A stretch of 64,000 nucleotides of DNA from Streptomyces sp. NBC_00490 (GCF_036013645.1 NZ_CP107869.1:434001-498000), one strand, 5' to 3'. Positions 11,705 to 22,009 are shown, numbered from the stretch's first letter. A program made the numbers and translations. Notes: generated by a model not told the origin, from the letters alone.

Positions 11705-11707
11705 CGC

Positions 11708-12148
11708 TCAGGTGGGCAGATCCACACCGCGCACGGTGTGGCCCGCAACGAGCTCACGCCCGGTGACCAGCTCGGGTTCGACACGGACGAAGACCACATC
11801 CGGCCAAGGCGCCCACGAGCGCGGGCCGGTCCGGGTCAGCCGCGCGTGTTCGGCGGGGTCGGTCACCACCGTCGCCTCCCCCGTGACGACTACGCTCCAG
11901 CCGGAGTGCGTCGACGCATCTACCTCGTCGACCTCGAAGGCAACCACCGTGCCGTCGATCGCGTGCACGAGTTCTGAAGCCGCCGAGGTGCACAGCAGCA
12001 CTGCTCCATCGCTGTCCAGACCGAAGTTGACCGGCAGCACCGCGGGCAGCGCATGACGTGTGTGGACGATACGACCGACGGGCGCCTTCGCCATCCGGCG
12101 CAGGCACTCCTGCCGCTCGAGTTCACGGAAACCGTCGTTCGGGTACAT
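11708..12148 (-). CDS. Pyridoxamine 5'-phosphate oxidase-like (split-barrel) protein
   Basis: A 146-residue single-domain flavin split-barrel protein. Conserved features are LRRMAKAPVGRIVHTRHALPAVLPVNFGLD, the STHSGWSVVVTGEATVV strand pair and a late VVFVRVEPELVTGRE. Such proteins bind FMN, F420 or heme; the ligand cannot be told here. ATG at 12148 aligns with the family start (YPNDGFRELERQECL); an upstream ATG at 12235 is possible. A related protein with an added HTH domain lies just upstream on the same strand, so the two may be co-transcribed. Confidence 0.85.
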   Translation of the reverse strand: MYPNDGFRELERQECLRRMAKAPVGRIVHTRHALPAVLPVNFGLDSDGAVLLCTSAASELVHAIDGTVVAFEVDEVDASTHSGWSVVVTGEATVVTDPAEHARLTRTGPRSWAPWPDVVFVRVEPELVTGRELVAGHTVRGVDLPT

Positions 12149-12266
12149 CAGCCAGTCCGTCTTTCGCCTGAGGCAGCGGTATCGCGGGTGTGCCTCCCAT
12201 CCTCCGCCGGGCGAGGGATGAGGGTGAGTGGCCATCAGTTCCGGCCATACCGGAGAACGGCCCCCG

Positions 12267-12950
12267 TCACGCCGTGATCCGGCGCCCGGTGATCTCGACA
12301 GGGGCGATGCGCACCCACAGATCGCGCCGGCCTCCCGTCCAGGGCGTGCTGTACGCCCGCTTCTCCAGGCTGCGTACTGCCTCGGGGTCGATCACGACTT
12401 GGGCGTGGCCACGAACCAGGACGCTCCAGCCCTGGCTGAAGGCGTCGTCGATGCGGTCGACTTCGAAGGCGGCCATGGACTCGGAGGCCTGGGCCGGTGT
12501 CGCGCCGGCAGTGGTTCTGAAGACGATCGCGGCGTCGATGACGCTGTAGTTGACGGGGACGATAACCGGTCCCGAGCGAGCCGGCACCCCGAGTCGTCCT
12601 ACCCCGTGCGTCGAGAGCAGCTCCCAGCACTCTGCTGTGCTCAGTTCGGCGAACCTGGGCTGGCGAGCGGCCTGCCCACCACCGGGCGGCAGATCGACGT
12701 TCCCGCCGGTGAGCTCCAACACCGTGGTCTCCAGGGCGCCGGCCAACCTGCGGAGTGCGCCTGCGTCCGGCGCGGCGTCCGGGTGCTCCTCCAGGTGCCG
12801 AAGGTAGTCGGGCGCCATACCCGCCCGAGCCGCCGTGTCCCCACGAGTGAGCCCGAGTTGCACGCGCCGCCCAGCGACGCGGCGCCCCAGGTCACCGCGC
12901 GGGATGCCCTCCGCCGCTTTCACCACGTTCGAGGGTGTCTGTTCGACCAT
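12267..12950 (-). CDS. XRE-type HTH fused to PPOX-like split barrel
   Basis: A 227-residue fusion. Residues about 20-75 form a Cro/CI-type helix-turn-helix (LGRRVAGRRVQLGLTRGDTAARAGMAPDYLRHLEEHP...LRRLAGALE). Residues about 95-227 form a flavin split barrel (ELLSTHGVGRLGVPARSGPVIVPVNY...AFSQGWSVLVRGHAQVV...LWVRIAPVEITGRR). It could be a redox-sensing repressor with a flavin or F420 as ligand; that is inference. ATG at 12950 has GAGGAGG eight bases upstream. Its downstream neighbour is a single-domain version of the same barrel. Confidence 0.88.
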   Translation of the reverse strand: MVEQTPSNVVKAAEGIPRGDLGRRVAGRRVQLGLTRGDTAARAGMAPDYLRHLEEHPDAAPDAGALRRLAGALETTVLELTGGNVDLPPGGGQAARQPRFAELSTAECWELLSTHGVGRLGVPARSGPVIVPVNYSVIDAAIVFRTTAGATPAQASESMAAFEVDRIDDAFSQGWSVLVRGHAQVVIDPEAVRSLEKRAYSTPWTGGRRDLWVRIAPVEITGRRITA

Positions 12951-12968
12951 GACCCTCACCTCCTCTCG

Positions 12969-13132
12969 TCAGGCCGCCTGAACAGGGACGACCTCGTACT
13001 GCTGCCCACCCCGTACGGCCTCGGGCGCGCCGGTCACGGCGACCTGGATGAAGGCGTCGTATACCTCCCCCAGACAGGGGAGGAGCACCTCGGCCACGTC
13101 GCCCTTGCGGACGTCCAGATCGATCCCTCACA
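12969..13132 (-). pseudogene. Unidentified gene remnant
   Basis: A reverse frame of about 50 codons ends at 12969 and reads GIDLDVRKGDVAEVLLP...EVYDAFIQVAVTG...QQYEVVPVQAA. The composition is protein-like, but a stop lies just upstream and there is no start. A well-placed GGAGGAG and ATG at 13243 open a different frame, so a frameshift is likely. I do not recognise the family. Confidence 0.35.
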
Positions 13133-13334
13133 TGGCGACGGAGTCGCCTCAGACGGCGGCGCCCTTGGCGCCAGCTCCGGGACCTCCTCCGGGGGGCAGA
13201 CCGTCCGGAGAAGGGGAGGGGAGCAATTCATGACCATCCTCATCTGCCCAGCTCTCCTCCGTTGGAGCCAGGCCTCGGCGCCCGCCGGTATTGCCCGGCA
13301 GGTCCATCTTGTCCGGACACAATGGACACCGCTT

Positions 13335-13348
13335 GGGCCAGTTGGCCC
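13335..13348. promoter_or_regulatory. Candidate OsdR box without an intact gene
   Basis: GGGCCA-GT-TGGCCC has perfect six-base arms. It lies about 98 bp from the ATG at 13243 that opens the decayed reverse-strand gene, which is the usual box-to-start distance in this window. No intact gene uses it now. Confidence 0.45.
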
Positions 13349-13423
13349 TCATCTCGCCGCCAGACGGGGTCGTTCGGACCGGGCGGCCATGAATCAGTCC
13401 CAAAGGTCCCGGGATACACGCCG

Positions 13424-13737
13424 GTCGTGATCGAGGACCTGAACTGGTCGTGATCGACCGCTTCTTCCCCAGCAGCAAGCTGTGCGGGGCCTGCGGGACG
13501 GTCGCGGCGAAGACGCCGCTGAAAGTCCGCGAATGGACATGCGCCTGCGGCGCGGTACATGACCGCGACGTGAACGCGGCACGCAACATCCTGGCCGCCG
13601 GGCTGGCGGCATCTGCCTGTGGAGACGGTGTAAGACCTCAACGGGAATCCTCCCGGACAGGGCAGTCGTCGGTGAAGCAGGAACCCCAGCGGGCGGCCAC
13701 TGAAATCCCCCGCCTTCAGGCGGGAGAGGAAGTCAAG
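13424..13737 (+). pseudogene. tnpB remnant, copy 2 (internal deletion)
   Basis: It begins with VVIEDLN, the TnpB motif with the catalytic Glu. It then jumps by frameshift at about 13444 into [18 protein letters not shown], the zinc ribbon (CGACG...CACG) and [23 protein letters not shown], ending GEEVK. The segment normally between VVIEDL and LVVIDR, about 30 codons, is missing, and the short repeat GTCGTGATCGA flanks the junction. Everything upstream of VVIEDL is gone. The last bases overlap the stop codon of the USP on the opposite strand. Confidence 0.8.
13709..13724 (+). repeat. IS605-type right-end hairpin / putative omegaRNA 3' scaffold (copy 2)
   Basis: CCCGCC-TTCA-GGCGGG, identical to 1734-1749 and followed by the same GAGAGGAAGTCAA. 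Beyond that string the two copies diverge at once, as expected where an element end or a guide begins. Confidence 0.6.
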
Positions 13738-14632
13738 CGTGGGCAACAACCGCCACGGGGCATCCGGCATGATGGATGGCTGCGTGGGTGACGGGCCCGG
13801 TGCGCCGTCCGGCGGGCCGGTCGGTCATACGGCGGCCCACGACGAGGAGGCTCGCCCCGGAGGCCGCGCGGACCAGCACGGACTGCGGGCGGCCCTCGGT
13901 GACGGTCTCGGCGACCTCGACGCCGGGGTACTTGTCACGCCAGACCTGCAGCACTGCGGTCATGAAGCCCAGCCACTCCTCAGCGCGGTGAGGTTCCTCA
14001 ACGAGTGCGATCTCGCCGGGCCCCAGCGTGAGGGGGGACGGTGACTGCCACGCGTGGACGGCCCTGAGGCGGGCGCCACGGGTCCGCGCCGCCTCGAAGG
14101 CGAACTCGATGACCTCGTCGCAGGGGTCACCCAGGTCAAGGGCGAGCACCACGTCCCGGTAGCCGGTGCGGGTGGAGTCGCTGCCGTCCCCGGACGGCAG
14201 GTGTTCGTCGGCGGCCTCCTCCCCCGCCCGAACCAGGACGACGGGACGCTCGGAGCGCGCCACCACGCCCTGAGCGACCGATCCGACCAGGAATCCGGTG
14301 AAGCCACTGAGGCCGCGCGAGCCCAGGACCAGCACGTCGGCCTGCTCGGACATGCGCAACAGGGCCGCGGTCGCGGGGCCCTCGACCTGTTCGTCGTCCA
14401 GGACGACGTTTGGGCAGGTGCGGCGGATACGGTCCTCGGCCCGGCGCAGAGCGTGCCGTGCCAGATGCCGCTGGGCCGCGGTGGCGGGCTCGCCGTCCTG
14501 GCGCGGATGCCAGCTCCAGGCGTGCACCAGACGCAGGGGCCGCTCACGGCGGACCGCCTCGCGGGCGGCCCACTCAGCGGCGGCGAGGCTCTCGTCCGAG
14601 CCGTCGACTCCGGCGATGACGGGGCGAAGCAT
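13733..14632 (-). CDS. Universal stress protein, two USP domains
   Basis: A 299-residue tandem USP protein. [27 protein letters not shown] opens domain 1, whose nucleotide motif is [20 protein letters not shown]. Domain 2 ends [20 protein letters not shown]...[12 protein letters not shown] at 14632 has GGGAGG ten bases upstream. The stop TGA at 13733-13735 is read from the terminal GTCAAG of the neighbouring tnpB remnant, so the element has replaced the native 3' end. It is divergent from another USP, with a palindrome between them. Confidence 0.92.
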   Translation of the reverse strand: MLRPVIAGVDGSDESLAAAEWAAREAVRRERPLRLVHAWSWHPRQDGEPATAAQRHLARHALRRAEDRIRRTCPNVVLDDEQVEGPATAALLRMSEQADVLVLGSRGLSGFTGFLVGSVAQGVVARSERPVVLVRAGEEAADEHLPSGDGSDSTRTGYRDVVLALDLGDPCDEVIEFAFEAARTRGARLRAVHAWQSPSPLTLGPGEIALVEEPHRAEEWLGFMTAVLQVWRDKYPGVEVAETVTEGRPQSVLVRAASGASLLVVGRRMTDRPAGRRTGPVTHAAIHHAGCPVAVVAHA

Positions 14633-14719
14633 GATGCGCACCTCCCGTGTTGGGTCTGCTCTTGATGCCAGCGTCCCGCCGGGCACCGTCCGCGGGTATG
14701 GGCCGCCAGGTCTCCCGCC

Positions 14720-14735
14720 GGGGCCGTTCGGCCTC
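14720..14735. promoter_or_regulatory. Candidate OsdR box between divergent USP genes
   Basis: GGGGCCGTTCGGCCTC, one mismatch from symmetry, preceded by CAGGTCTCCC. It is centred 96 bp from the reverse USP start (14632) and 68 bp from the forward USP start (14796), so it could serve both. Confidence 0.6.
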
Positions 14736-14795
14736 CTGCACACCGCACGGGATCGCGGCCAGTGTGGGTGTTCCGCGTAGGGAAGGCGGCGCACC

Positions 14796-15614
14796 ATGGA
14801 ACGAATGATCATTGCCGGAGTCGACCGCTCGGCCCGCAGCCGTGCCGCGGCTGACTGGGCCGCACGCGAGGCACTGCTGCGCGGGTTGCCCCTGCGGGTG
14901 GTCCATGTGTCGCCGTCGCGCGGTCCGGACCCGGCACAGCAGTGGCCGTACCGGCCGGAGACCGTCGCGGACCGCGCGGTCGCCGAACTCGCCGAACGTC
15001 ACCGGGTGTTGTCAGCTCGGGGCATGACCCTTGACGGCGCTCTCGTCTCCGGCCTGCGGGCGCAGGCCGGAGACGCCGAACTGCTCGTGCTCGGCCTGCG
15101 CGGCGAGGGAGGCCATGCCGGTGTCGCGGTGGGTTCCACCGCCTCGGCCCTGGCCTCGGAGTGTGCCCGGCCGGTTGTGCTGGTCCCCGGTTCCTCCGCC
15201 GGCCGGTGGCGGCCGAGCCGCGCCGACGGCGTGGTTCTGGGGATCGACGCCCGTGACCCGGCGGACGGCCCGCTCGGCTTCGCGTTCGAGGCGGCCCGGA
15301 CACGCGGCGCACGGCTGCACGCGGTGTACTGCTGGACATTGCCCGCGCAGGCGGCGCGGTCGCCTTTCCCGGTCCTGGAGGAGGACCGCGCCACCTGGGA
15401 GGACGAGGAGGTGCAGGCGCTGTCCGACGTGCTGCGGCCGTGGCGCGGCAAGTACCCGGACATCGACATCCTGGAGGACGTACGGCTGCTGCCCCCGGCC
15501 GAGGCCCTGGCACACACCTCCGGAAACGCGGAGCTGGTGGTGGCCGGGCGGGGCACTACGGCTCTCGAACTGCTGCGGCATGCCCAGTGCCCGGTCGCCG
15601 TCGTGCCGGTGTAG
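14796..15614 (+). CDS. Universal stress protein, two USP domains (second degenerate)
   Basis: A 272-residue tandem USP. Domain 1 (MERMIIAGVDRSARSRAAADWAAREALLRG) keeps the nucleotide motif LVLGLRGEGGHAGVAVGSTA. Domain 2 begins [34 protein letters not shown], but its terminal loop is shortened to VVAGRGTTALELLRHAQCP and lacks the normal glycine spacing, so it probably does not bind ATP. ATG at 14796 has GGAAGG upstream. It precedes the hydrogenase protease gene by 72 bp with palindromes between. Confidence 0.9.
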   Translation: MERMIIAGVDRSARSRAAADWAAREALLRGLPLRVVHVSPSRGPDPAQQWPYRPETVADRAVAELAERHRVLSARGMTLDGALVSGLRAQAGDAELLVLGLRGEGGHAGVAVGSTASALASECARPVVLVPGSSAGRWRPSRADGVVLGIDARDPADGPLGFAFEAARTRGARLHAVYCWTLPAQAARSPFPVLEEDRATWEDEEVQALSDVLRPWRGKYPDIDILEDVRLLPPAEALAHTSGNAELVVAGRGTTALELLRHAQCPVAVVPV

Positions 15615-15634
15615 CCCCGGTCGGCCCTGCGGAT

Positions 15635-15650
15635 GGGGTCCTTCGGCCCC
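15635..15650. promoter_or_regulatory. Candidate OsdR box before the hyd/hyp operon
   Basis: GGGGTC-CTTC-GGCCCC, one mismatch from symmetry, centred 45 bp before the protease ATG. A second, weaker element (CCCCGGTCGGCCCTG, about 15615-15629) lies beside it, giving a tandem arrangement. Confidence 0.55.
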
Positions 15651-15686
15651 TGTGGGGGCGGGCGAGCACGACCCACCGTGGGTGTC

Positions 15687-16160
15687 ATGAAGGGTCGCGG
15701 TCATGTCGCCGTCATCGGCGTCGGGAACGAGTTCCGGCGCGACGACGGTGTGGGCTGGGCGGTGCTGGCCCGGCTGCGCGAGCGGCCGCCGGCCGCCGGC
15801 ACCCGCCTCGCCACCTGCGACGGCGACCCCGGACGGCTGATCGGCCTGTGGGAGGGCGCCCGGCTCGCTGTGGTGGTGGACGCCGCCCACGCGCACCCGG
15901 GCACTCCCGGTCGCGTGCACCGCCTCGAACTCGACGCCGGGCTCCTCCCACAACCGCAGACCACCAGTTCGCACGGGTTGGGTCTCGGCGAGGCCGTCGA
16001 ACTCGCCCGAGTGCTGGGCCGGTTGCCGGACCGTCTGGTGATCTACGCCGTGGAGGGCGCCGAGAGCACGCTCGGCACCGGCCTCTCCCCCGCCGTCGCG
16101 GACGCCGTGGAACCCCTGGTGGCAGCCGTCGAGGCCGAGATCTCCGGGAGGCCGGCATGA
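15687..16160 (+). CDS. [NiFe]-hydrogenase maturation endopeptidase
   Basis: A 157-residue protein of the HyaD/HycI/HoxW protease family, which trims the large-subunit C-terminus after nickel insertion. Visible are the N-terminal VIGVGNEFRRDDGVGWAVL with its metal-binding Asp, AVVVDAAHAH, and TSSHGLGLGEAVELARVLG with the conserved His. It starts a run of overlapping genes, and its TGA overlaps the hypF ATG. The substrate is presumably HyhL at 22006, whose tail continues past the cleavage motif. ATG at 15687 begins at MKGRGHVAVIG, where the family starts; in-frame codons further upstream are less likely. Confidence 0.9.
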   Translation: MKGRGHVAVIGVGNEFRRDDGVGWAVLARLRERPPAAGTRLATCDGDPGRLIGLWEGARLAVVVDAAHAHPGTPGRVHRLELDAGLLPQPQTTSSHGLGLGEAVELARVLGRLPDRLVIYAVEGAESTLGTGLSPAVADAVEPLVAAVEAEISGRPA

Positions 16161-18448
16161 CCGCGCGCCGCTTCCACGTGGAGGGCATCGTCCAGGGCGT
16201 CGGCTTCCGGCCGTTCGTCCACCGCACGGCATCGGCGCTCGGCCTGCACGGCTGGGTCGCCAACATCAACGGCCATGTCGAGGGCGAGGTCGCCGGACCG
16301 CCCCGTGCGATCGAGGAGTTCGCCACCCGCCTGCGCACCGACTCACCGCCCCTCGCCCGGGTGCGCCGCGTCCGACTGACCGGCACCGAACAGCGCTCTG
16401 CGTACGACCGGGGCTTCGAGGTACGCCGCAGCTCCCCCGGACGCACAGGCACGGCACCGCGCGAAATCCCGCCCGACGCCGCGATCTGTGCCACCTGTCT
16501 GGACGAACTGCGCGACCCGCGCGACCGCCGCCACCGCTACCCGTTCATCAACTGCACCGACTGCGGCCCGCGTGCCACGATCATCGAGGACCTGCCGTAC
16601 GACCGGATCCGCACCACCATGCGCCGCTTCCCGCTGTGTGCCCGGTGCGCCGCCGAGTACGCCGACCCCGCAGACCGGCGCTTCCACGCCGAACCCGTCG
16701 CCTGCCCCGCCTGTGGACCGCGGCTGGCCTGGGAGAAGCTGCGCGGCGAGGAGGCACTGCGGGCCGCGGTGAAGACCGTCGACGGGGGCGGGATCGTCGC
16801 GGTGAAGGGACTGGGCGGCTATCAACTGGTGTGCGACGCGGGCGATTCCGCGGCTGTGGCACAGTTACGGCAGCGCAAGCACCGTCCGACGAAACCGTTC
16901 GCCGTCATGGTCCCAGACCTCGACGCGGCGGCCCGCCTGGCGCGGATCGGCGCCACGGAACGCCAGGCCCTGACCTCACCAGAGCGGCCCGTGGTGCTGC
17001 TCGCCCGGCACCGCCGCCAAGGCACCGTGGCTCCGCTCGCACCCGAGGTACATCCCGGCCTGGCCCGGATAGGTCTGTTCCTGCCGACCACCGGCCTGCA
17101 CCACCTCCTGCTCGACGAACTGGCCCGGCCCCTGGTGATCACCAGCGGCAACCTGAGCGACGAGCCCATCGCCGTGGACGACGCCGAGGCGGCTCGCACC
17201 CTCGCCCCGGTCGTCGACGGGTTCCTCACCCACGACCGGCCGATCCGCTCCCGGTACGACGACTCCGTCGTCCAGATCACCGGACGCACCCGGATCACCG
17301 TCCGCCGGGCCCGCGGGCTGGCCCCGGCCCCGCTGCCACTGACCGTGCGGAAACCGGTCGCGGGGGCCGGCGCCCAGCTCAAACACACGGTCACGCTGGC
17401 CGCCGACGGCCGGGCCCACATCGGACCGCACACGGGAGATCTGTCCGACCTTGCGACGTACGACGCCTTCCTGGCCTCGTACGACCACCTCAGGCACCTC
17501 ACCGGCATCGAACCGGTGGCGCTCGCCCACGACCTGCATCCCGGCTACCTCTCCACCCAGTGGGCCAAGGCGCAGACGCTGCGCCGGATCCCGGTACAGC
17601 ACCACCACGCGCACGTGGCCGCCTGCGCGGCCGAGCACGGTGTGCGCGGCCCGTTCCTCGGCGTCGCCTACGACGGGCTGGGGCTGGGCGACGATGGAAC
17701 ACTGTGGGGCGGCGAGATCCTTGTCGCCGATCTGAGCGGCTACCGTCGCGTGGGCAGGTTCGCGACCGTGCCCCTGCCCGGCGGCGACGCGGCGGTACGC
17801 CATCCGTCCCGCACCGCCCTCGGCCACCTCCTCGGCGGCGAGACACTGGGCTCCCCGCGCCCCTACCCCTGGCTCACCCGGTCCTTCACCGACCGGCTCG
17901 ACCCCACCGAACTCAACGCGGTGCGCGCCATGATCGCCCGGGACGTCAACTGCCCGCGCACCTCCAGCGCCGGACGGCTCTTCGACACGGTGGCAGCGCT
18001 CCTCGGCCTGTGCGACCGGGTGGGCTACGAGGGTGAGGCGGCCGTCCTTCTCGAAGCGGCGGCCGGCGACGAGCACGCTGTGCCCCTCGCCCACCGAGTC
18101 GTCCGGGCCCAGGGCCTGTGGGCGTACGACTCCACGCCGACCCTGACCGACCTGCTGGAACGGCAACACGACGGAGAACCGGTGGCCCGGTTGGCGGCGG
18201 CCTTCCATCTCACGCTCGCCAACGTCACCGCGGACCTCGTCGCACGCGCCGTGGCCGAGGGCGCGCCACGCACGGTGTGCCTGGGCGGCGGCTGCTTCGT
18301 CAACCGGAGACTGCTGACCGAGGTGAAGCGGCGGCTGCACGCACAAGGGCTGCGGGTGCTGGTCGGCGGTCAGGTCCCGGTCGGGGACGGTGGCATCAGC
18401 TACGGACAGGCGGCCGTCGCGGCGGCGCGGCTGGACAGAGAGAGGTGA
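16157..18448 (+). CDS. hypF: Carbamoyltransferase HypF
   Basis: A 763-residue HypF, which makes thiocarbamoyl groups on HypE from carbamoyl phosphate for the Fe(CN)2CO ligands. In order: acylphosphatase domain (VQGVGFRPFVHR), two zinc-finger motifs (CATCLDEL...CTDCGPR and CARCAAEY...CPACGPRL), a YrdC-like domain with KGLGGYQLVCDA and TSGNLSDEPI, and a Kae1-like domain with HHHAHVAACAAEHG, AYDGLGLGDDGTLWGGE and LGGGCFVNRRL. Its ATG overlaps the protease TGA. All catalytic motifs look intact. Confidence 0.97.
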   Translation: MTARRFHVEGIVQGVGFRPFVHRTASALGLHGWVANINGHVEGEVAGPPRAIEEFATRLRTDSPPLARVRRVRLTGTEQRSAYDRGFEVRRSSPGRTGTAPREIPPDAAICATCLDELRDPRDRRHRYPFINCTDCGPRATIIEDLPYDRIRTTMRRFPLCARCAAEYADPADRRFHAEPVACPACGPRLAWEKLRGEEALRAAVKTVDGGGIVAVKGLGGYQLVCDAGDSAAVAQLRQRKHRPTKPFAVMVPDLDAAARLARIGATERQALTSPERPVVLLARHRRQGTVAPLAPEVHPGLARIGLFLPTTGLHHLLLDELARPLVITSGNLSDEPIAVDDAEAARTLAPVVDGFLTHDRPIRSRYDDSVVQITGRTRITVRRARGLAPAPLPLTVRKPVAGAGAQLKHTVTLAADGRAHIGPHTGDLSDLATYDAFLASYDHLRHLTGIEPVALAHDLHPGYLSTQWAKAQTLRRIPVQHHHAHVAACAAEHGVRGPFLGVAYDGLGLGDDGTLWGGEILVADLSGYRRVGRFATVPLPGGDAAVRHPSRTALGHLLGGETLGSPRPYPWLTRSFTDRLDPTELNAVRAMIARDVNCPRTSSAGRLFDTVAALLGLCDRVGYEGEAAVLLEAAAGDEHAVPLAHRVVRAQGLWAYDSTPTLTDLLERQHDGEPVARLAAAFHLTLANVTADLVARAVAEGAPRTVCLGGGCFVNRRLLTEVKRRLHAQGLRVLVGGQVPVGDGGISYGQAAVAAARLDRER

Positions 18449-18454
18449 GGGCGG

Positions 18455-18709
18455 ATGTGTCTGGGAATTCCGGGGCGGATCGTGGAGATCCATGACGATG
18501 CCGGGCTGCGGATGGCCACAGCCGACTTCGGGGGCGTGCGGCGCGAGGTGTGCCTGAGCTGTACGCCTGCGGCGAAGGCCGGGTCGTACGTCATCGTGCA
18601 CGTCGGGTTCGCCATCAGCCAGGTCGACGAGGCAGAGGCTCAGCGGACTCTCGAGGTGCTGCGGTCCATGGCGGATCTGGTCGAGGGAGAGCTGGGAGCG
18701 CCGTTGTAG
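18455..18709 (+). CDS. hypC: Hydrogenase chaperone HypC
   Basis: An 84-residue HypC/HupF family chaperone that works with HypD to assemble and deliver the Fe(CN)2CO unit to the large subunit. The essential N-terminal Cys is in MCLGIPGRIVEI, and GSYVIVHVGFAISQVDEAEAQRTLEVL is the typical second half. It starts 6 bases after hypF with GAGAGGTGAG upstream. Confidence 0.97.
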   Translation: MCLGIPGRIVEIHDDAGLRMATADFGGVRREVCLSCTPAAKAGSYVIVHVGFAISQVDEAEAQRTLEVLRSMADLVEGELGAPL

Positions 18710-18764
18710 CGCTGGGCGTCCTCAGCCGGCGGCCGCCTCCCAAGGACCCCTCGGCGCTCCATCA

Positions 18765-18778
18765 GGGCCGGTCGGCCC
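18765..18778. promoter_or_regulatory. Candidate OsdR box before hyhB
   Basis: GGGCCG-GT-CGGCCC within CAG...CTG flanks, centred 83 bp before the hyhB start in the 144-bp hypC-hyhB gap. It suggests that the structural operon has its own promoter. Confidence 0.65.
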
Positions 18779-18853
18779 CTGCCCGTCGTGTCGGGCCCTG
18801 GATGAACCTGGCTGTGGAGAAGCACGGAGCCGCCCTGGACAAGGAGGACCGTC

Positions 18854-19986
<1,133 letters not shown>

Positions 19987-19987
<1 letters not shown>

Positions 19988-20454
19988 TGGCTCCCTCGAT
20001 GGCCCTGCGCATGAACCACGCCCTGCCCTCCGACCACCGCGAGCGGCTGCTGCACATGGCCCGCGAGGTCCGGTTCCCGCAGGGCAGCCGGCTGTTCGAG
20101 GAGGGCGGCCACGCGAACCGCTTCTGGATCGTGCGGGACGGCACCGCAGCCCTCGACCTGCATGTGCCCGGCCGACGCGCCCCGGTCGTGGAGACGCTCG
20201 GCACCGGTGACCTCGTCGGCTGGTCCTGGCTGTACGAGCCGTACGTCTGGCAGCTGGGCGCCGAGACCGTGACCCCGCTGCGCGCCTACGAGTTCGACGC
20301 GGTGGCCGTGCGGCTGGCCTGTCTCGACGACGCCGAGTTCGGCCGCGCGGTCGAGCACTGGGTCGGCCGGGTGCTCTCCCACCGGCTGCAGGCGGCGCGG
20401 ACCCGGCTGCTGGACCTGTATGGCCCCTACGGCAGCGAGGGCGGTGCGCGATGA
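19987..20454 (+). CDS. Cyclic-nucleotide-binding-type sensor protein without HTH
   Basis: A 155-residue stand-alone cNMP-binding (Crp-type) beta-barrel: [58 protein letters not shown] and a C-terminal helix [24 protein letters not shown]. There is no DNA-binding domain. The canonical phosphate-binding RxS of cAMP sites is not evident; the GWSWL pocket suggests another ligand or a structural role. It sits inside the hydrogenase operon, overlapping hyhB and hyhG by one and four bases. It could gate electron flow, but that is inference. A close paralogue lies at 34941-35405 beside another CBS-BON gene. Confidence 0.88.
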
Positions 20455-21257
20455 CGGACGTACCGGTGCCCTACCGCGTGGTCGCCCGCCGGCCGGAGAC
20501 CGCGGACACGGTGACACTGCGCCTCGAAGCGGCCGGTGCGCCGCTCGAGGACTTCGCACCCGGGCAGTTCGCAATGGTGCACTGCTTCGGGCGCGGCGAG
20601 ATCCCCGTCTCGGTCAGCTCCGTGCAGGCCACCGGCGGGCTCGCGCACACGATCCGCGCGGTCGGCGCCGTCTCGGCGGGGCTGTGCGAACTGCAGGCCG
20701 GCCAGACGGTCGGCGTGCGCGGGCCGTTCGGCACCGGCTGGGAGCTGGAGCGGGCGCGCGGGCGGGACGTGGTGGTGGTCGCGGGCGGCATCGGACTCGC
20801 CCCGCTGCGGCCGCTGATCCTGGGCGCACTGGCCGAACCCGCGGCCTACGGCCGCGTCAATGTGCTCGTCGGTGCCCGCACCCCGGCCGACCTCATCGCC
20901 CGCAAAGACATCGACAGCTGGACCACCGCCTTCACCGGTGTGACCGTCGACCGGCCCGACGACGGGTGGCGCGGGGACGTCGGGCTGGTCACCTCCCTGC
21001 TGGACCGGGCCGCGTTCACCCCGGCCGACACCTGGGCGTTCGTCTGCGGACCCGAGCCGATGATCCGCGCCACGGCACGCGACCTGGCCTTCCGCGGCGT
21101 GCCCCGCGAGCGGATCCGCGTCTCGCTGGAGCGCAACATGCGCTGTGCGACCGGGCACTGCGGGCACTGCCAGCTCGGGCCGGTGCTCCTGTGCCAGGCC
21201 GGTCCGGTCGTGCACTGGGACCGGGCCGAACCCCTGCTGTCCGTGAGGGAGTTGTGA
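20451..21257 (+). CDS. hyhG: Hydrogenase gamma subunit (FAD/NAD(P), [2Fe-2S])
   Basis: A 268-residue flavin reductase subunit of the ferredoxin-NADP reductase/DHOD-K type. The FAD site is [23 protein letters not shown], the NAD(P) site [17 protein letters not shown] and CGPEPMI, and the C-terminal [2Fe-2S] cysteines are [20 protein letters not shown]. It would pass electrons between hyhB/hyhS clusters and NAD(P)H. It overlaps both neighbours (ATGA and TGATG). Confidence 0.94.
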   Translation: MTDVPVPYRVVARRPETADTVTLRLEAAGAPLEDFAPGQFAMVHCFGRGEIPVSVSSVQATGGLAHTIRAVGAVSAGLCELQAGQTVGVRGPFGTGWELERARGRDVVVVAGGIGLAPLRPLILGALAEPAAYGRVNVLVGARTPADLIARKDIDSWTTAFTGVTVDRPDDGWRGDVGLVTSLLDRAAFTPADTWAFVCGPEPMIRATARDLAFRGVPRERIRVSLERNMRCATGHCGHCQLGPVLLCQAGPVVHWDRAEPLLSVREL

Positions 21258-22009
21258 TGGGACCCACGCTCGCCGTGTTCAAGCTGGCCTCCTGTGACGG
21301 CTGCCAGCTCACCCTGCTGGACTGTGAGGACGAACTCCTGGCCCTGGCGGCCGAGGTGGACATCTCGCACTTCCTGGAGGCATCCAGCGCGGTGGCGTCC
21401 GGCCCGTACGACCTGTCCCTGGTCGAGGGCTCGGTCACCACGGCCGAGGACGCCGAACGGGTCCGCGCGATCCGTGCCGCCTCCCGCCACTTGGTGACGA
21501 TCGGGGCGTGCGCGACCGCGGGCGGTATACAGGCCCTGAGGAACTTCGCGGACGTCGACGAGTACCGGCGCGTGGTCTACGCACACCCCGAGTACATCTC
21601 GACGCTCGCCACCTCCACTCCCGTATCGGCTCATGTGGACGTCGACTTCGAACTGCGCGGCTGCCCGATCGACCGCCGGCAGCTCATCGAGGTGATCACC
21701 GCGTTCCTGGCCGGCCGCAAACCGGACGTGCCGAACCACAGCGTGTGCTTCGAGTGCAAGCGGCGCGGCACGGTCTGCGTCACCGTCGCCCACGGCACGC
21801 CCTGCCTGGGCCCGGTCACGCACGCCGGATGCGGAGCGCTGTGCCCGGCCTACCAGCGTGGATGCTTCGGCTGCTTCGGCCCGTCCGGTTCGGTGAACCT
21901 GCCCGCGCTGATCCCGCTGCTGCGCCGCGACGGACTCGACGAGGACGCCACGGTGCGGTTCCTGCACACCTTCAACGCACAGGCCTTCGAAGAGGAGTGG
22001 GAGAAGTGA
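21257..22009 (+). CDS. hyhS: [NiFe]-hydrogenase small subunit
   Basis: A 250-residue small subunit (sulfhydrogenase delta type). The proximal-cluster cysteines are in [20 protein letters not shown] and the LRGCPI segment; further cluster ligands are [33 protein letters not shown] and CFGPSG. There is no Tat signal, so the enzyme is cytoplasmic. ATG at 21257 overlaps the hyhG stop, and the end overlaps the GTG of hyhL. Confidence 0.95.
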   Translation: MGPTLAVFKLASCDGCQLTLLDCEDELLALAAEVDISHFLEASSAVASGPYDLSLVEGSVTTAEDAERVRAIRAASRHLVTIGACATAGGIQALRNFADVDEYRRVVYAHPEYISTLATSTPVSAHVDVDFELRGCPIDRRQLIEVITAFLAGRKPDVPNHSVCFECKRRGTVCVTVAHGTPCLGPVTHAGCGALCPAYQRGCFGCFGPSGSVNLPALIPLLRRDGLDEDATVRFLHTFNAQAFEEEWEK

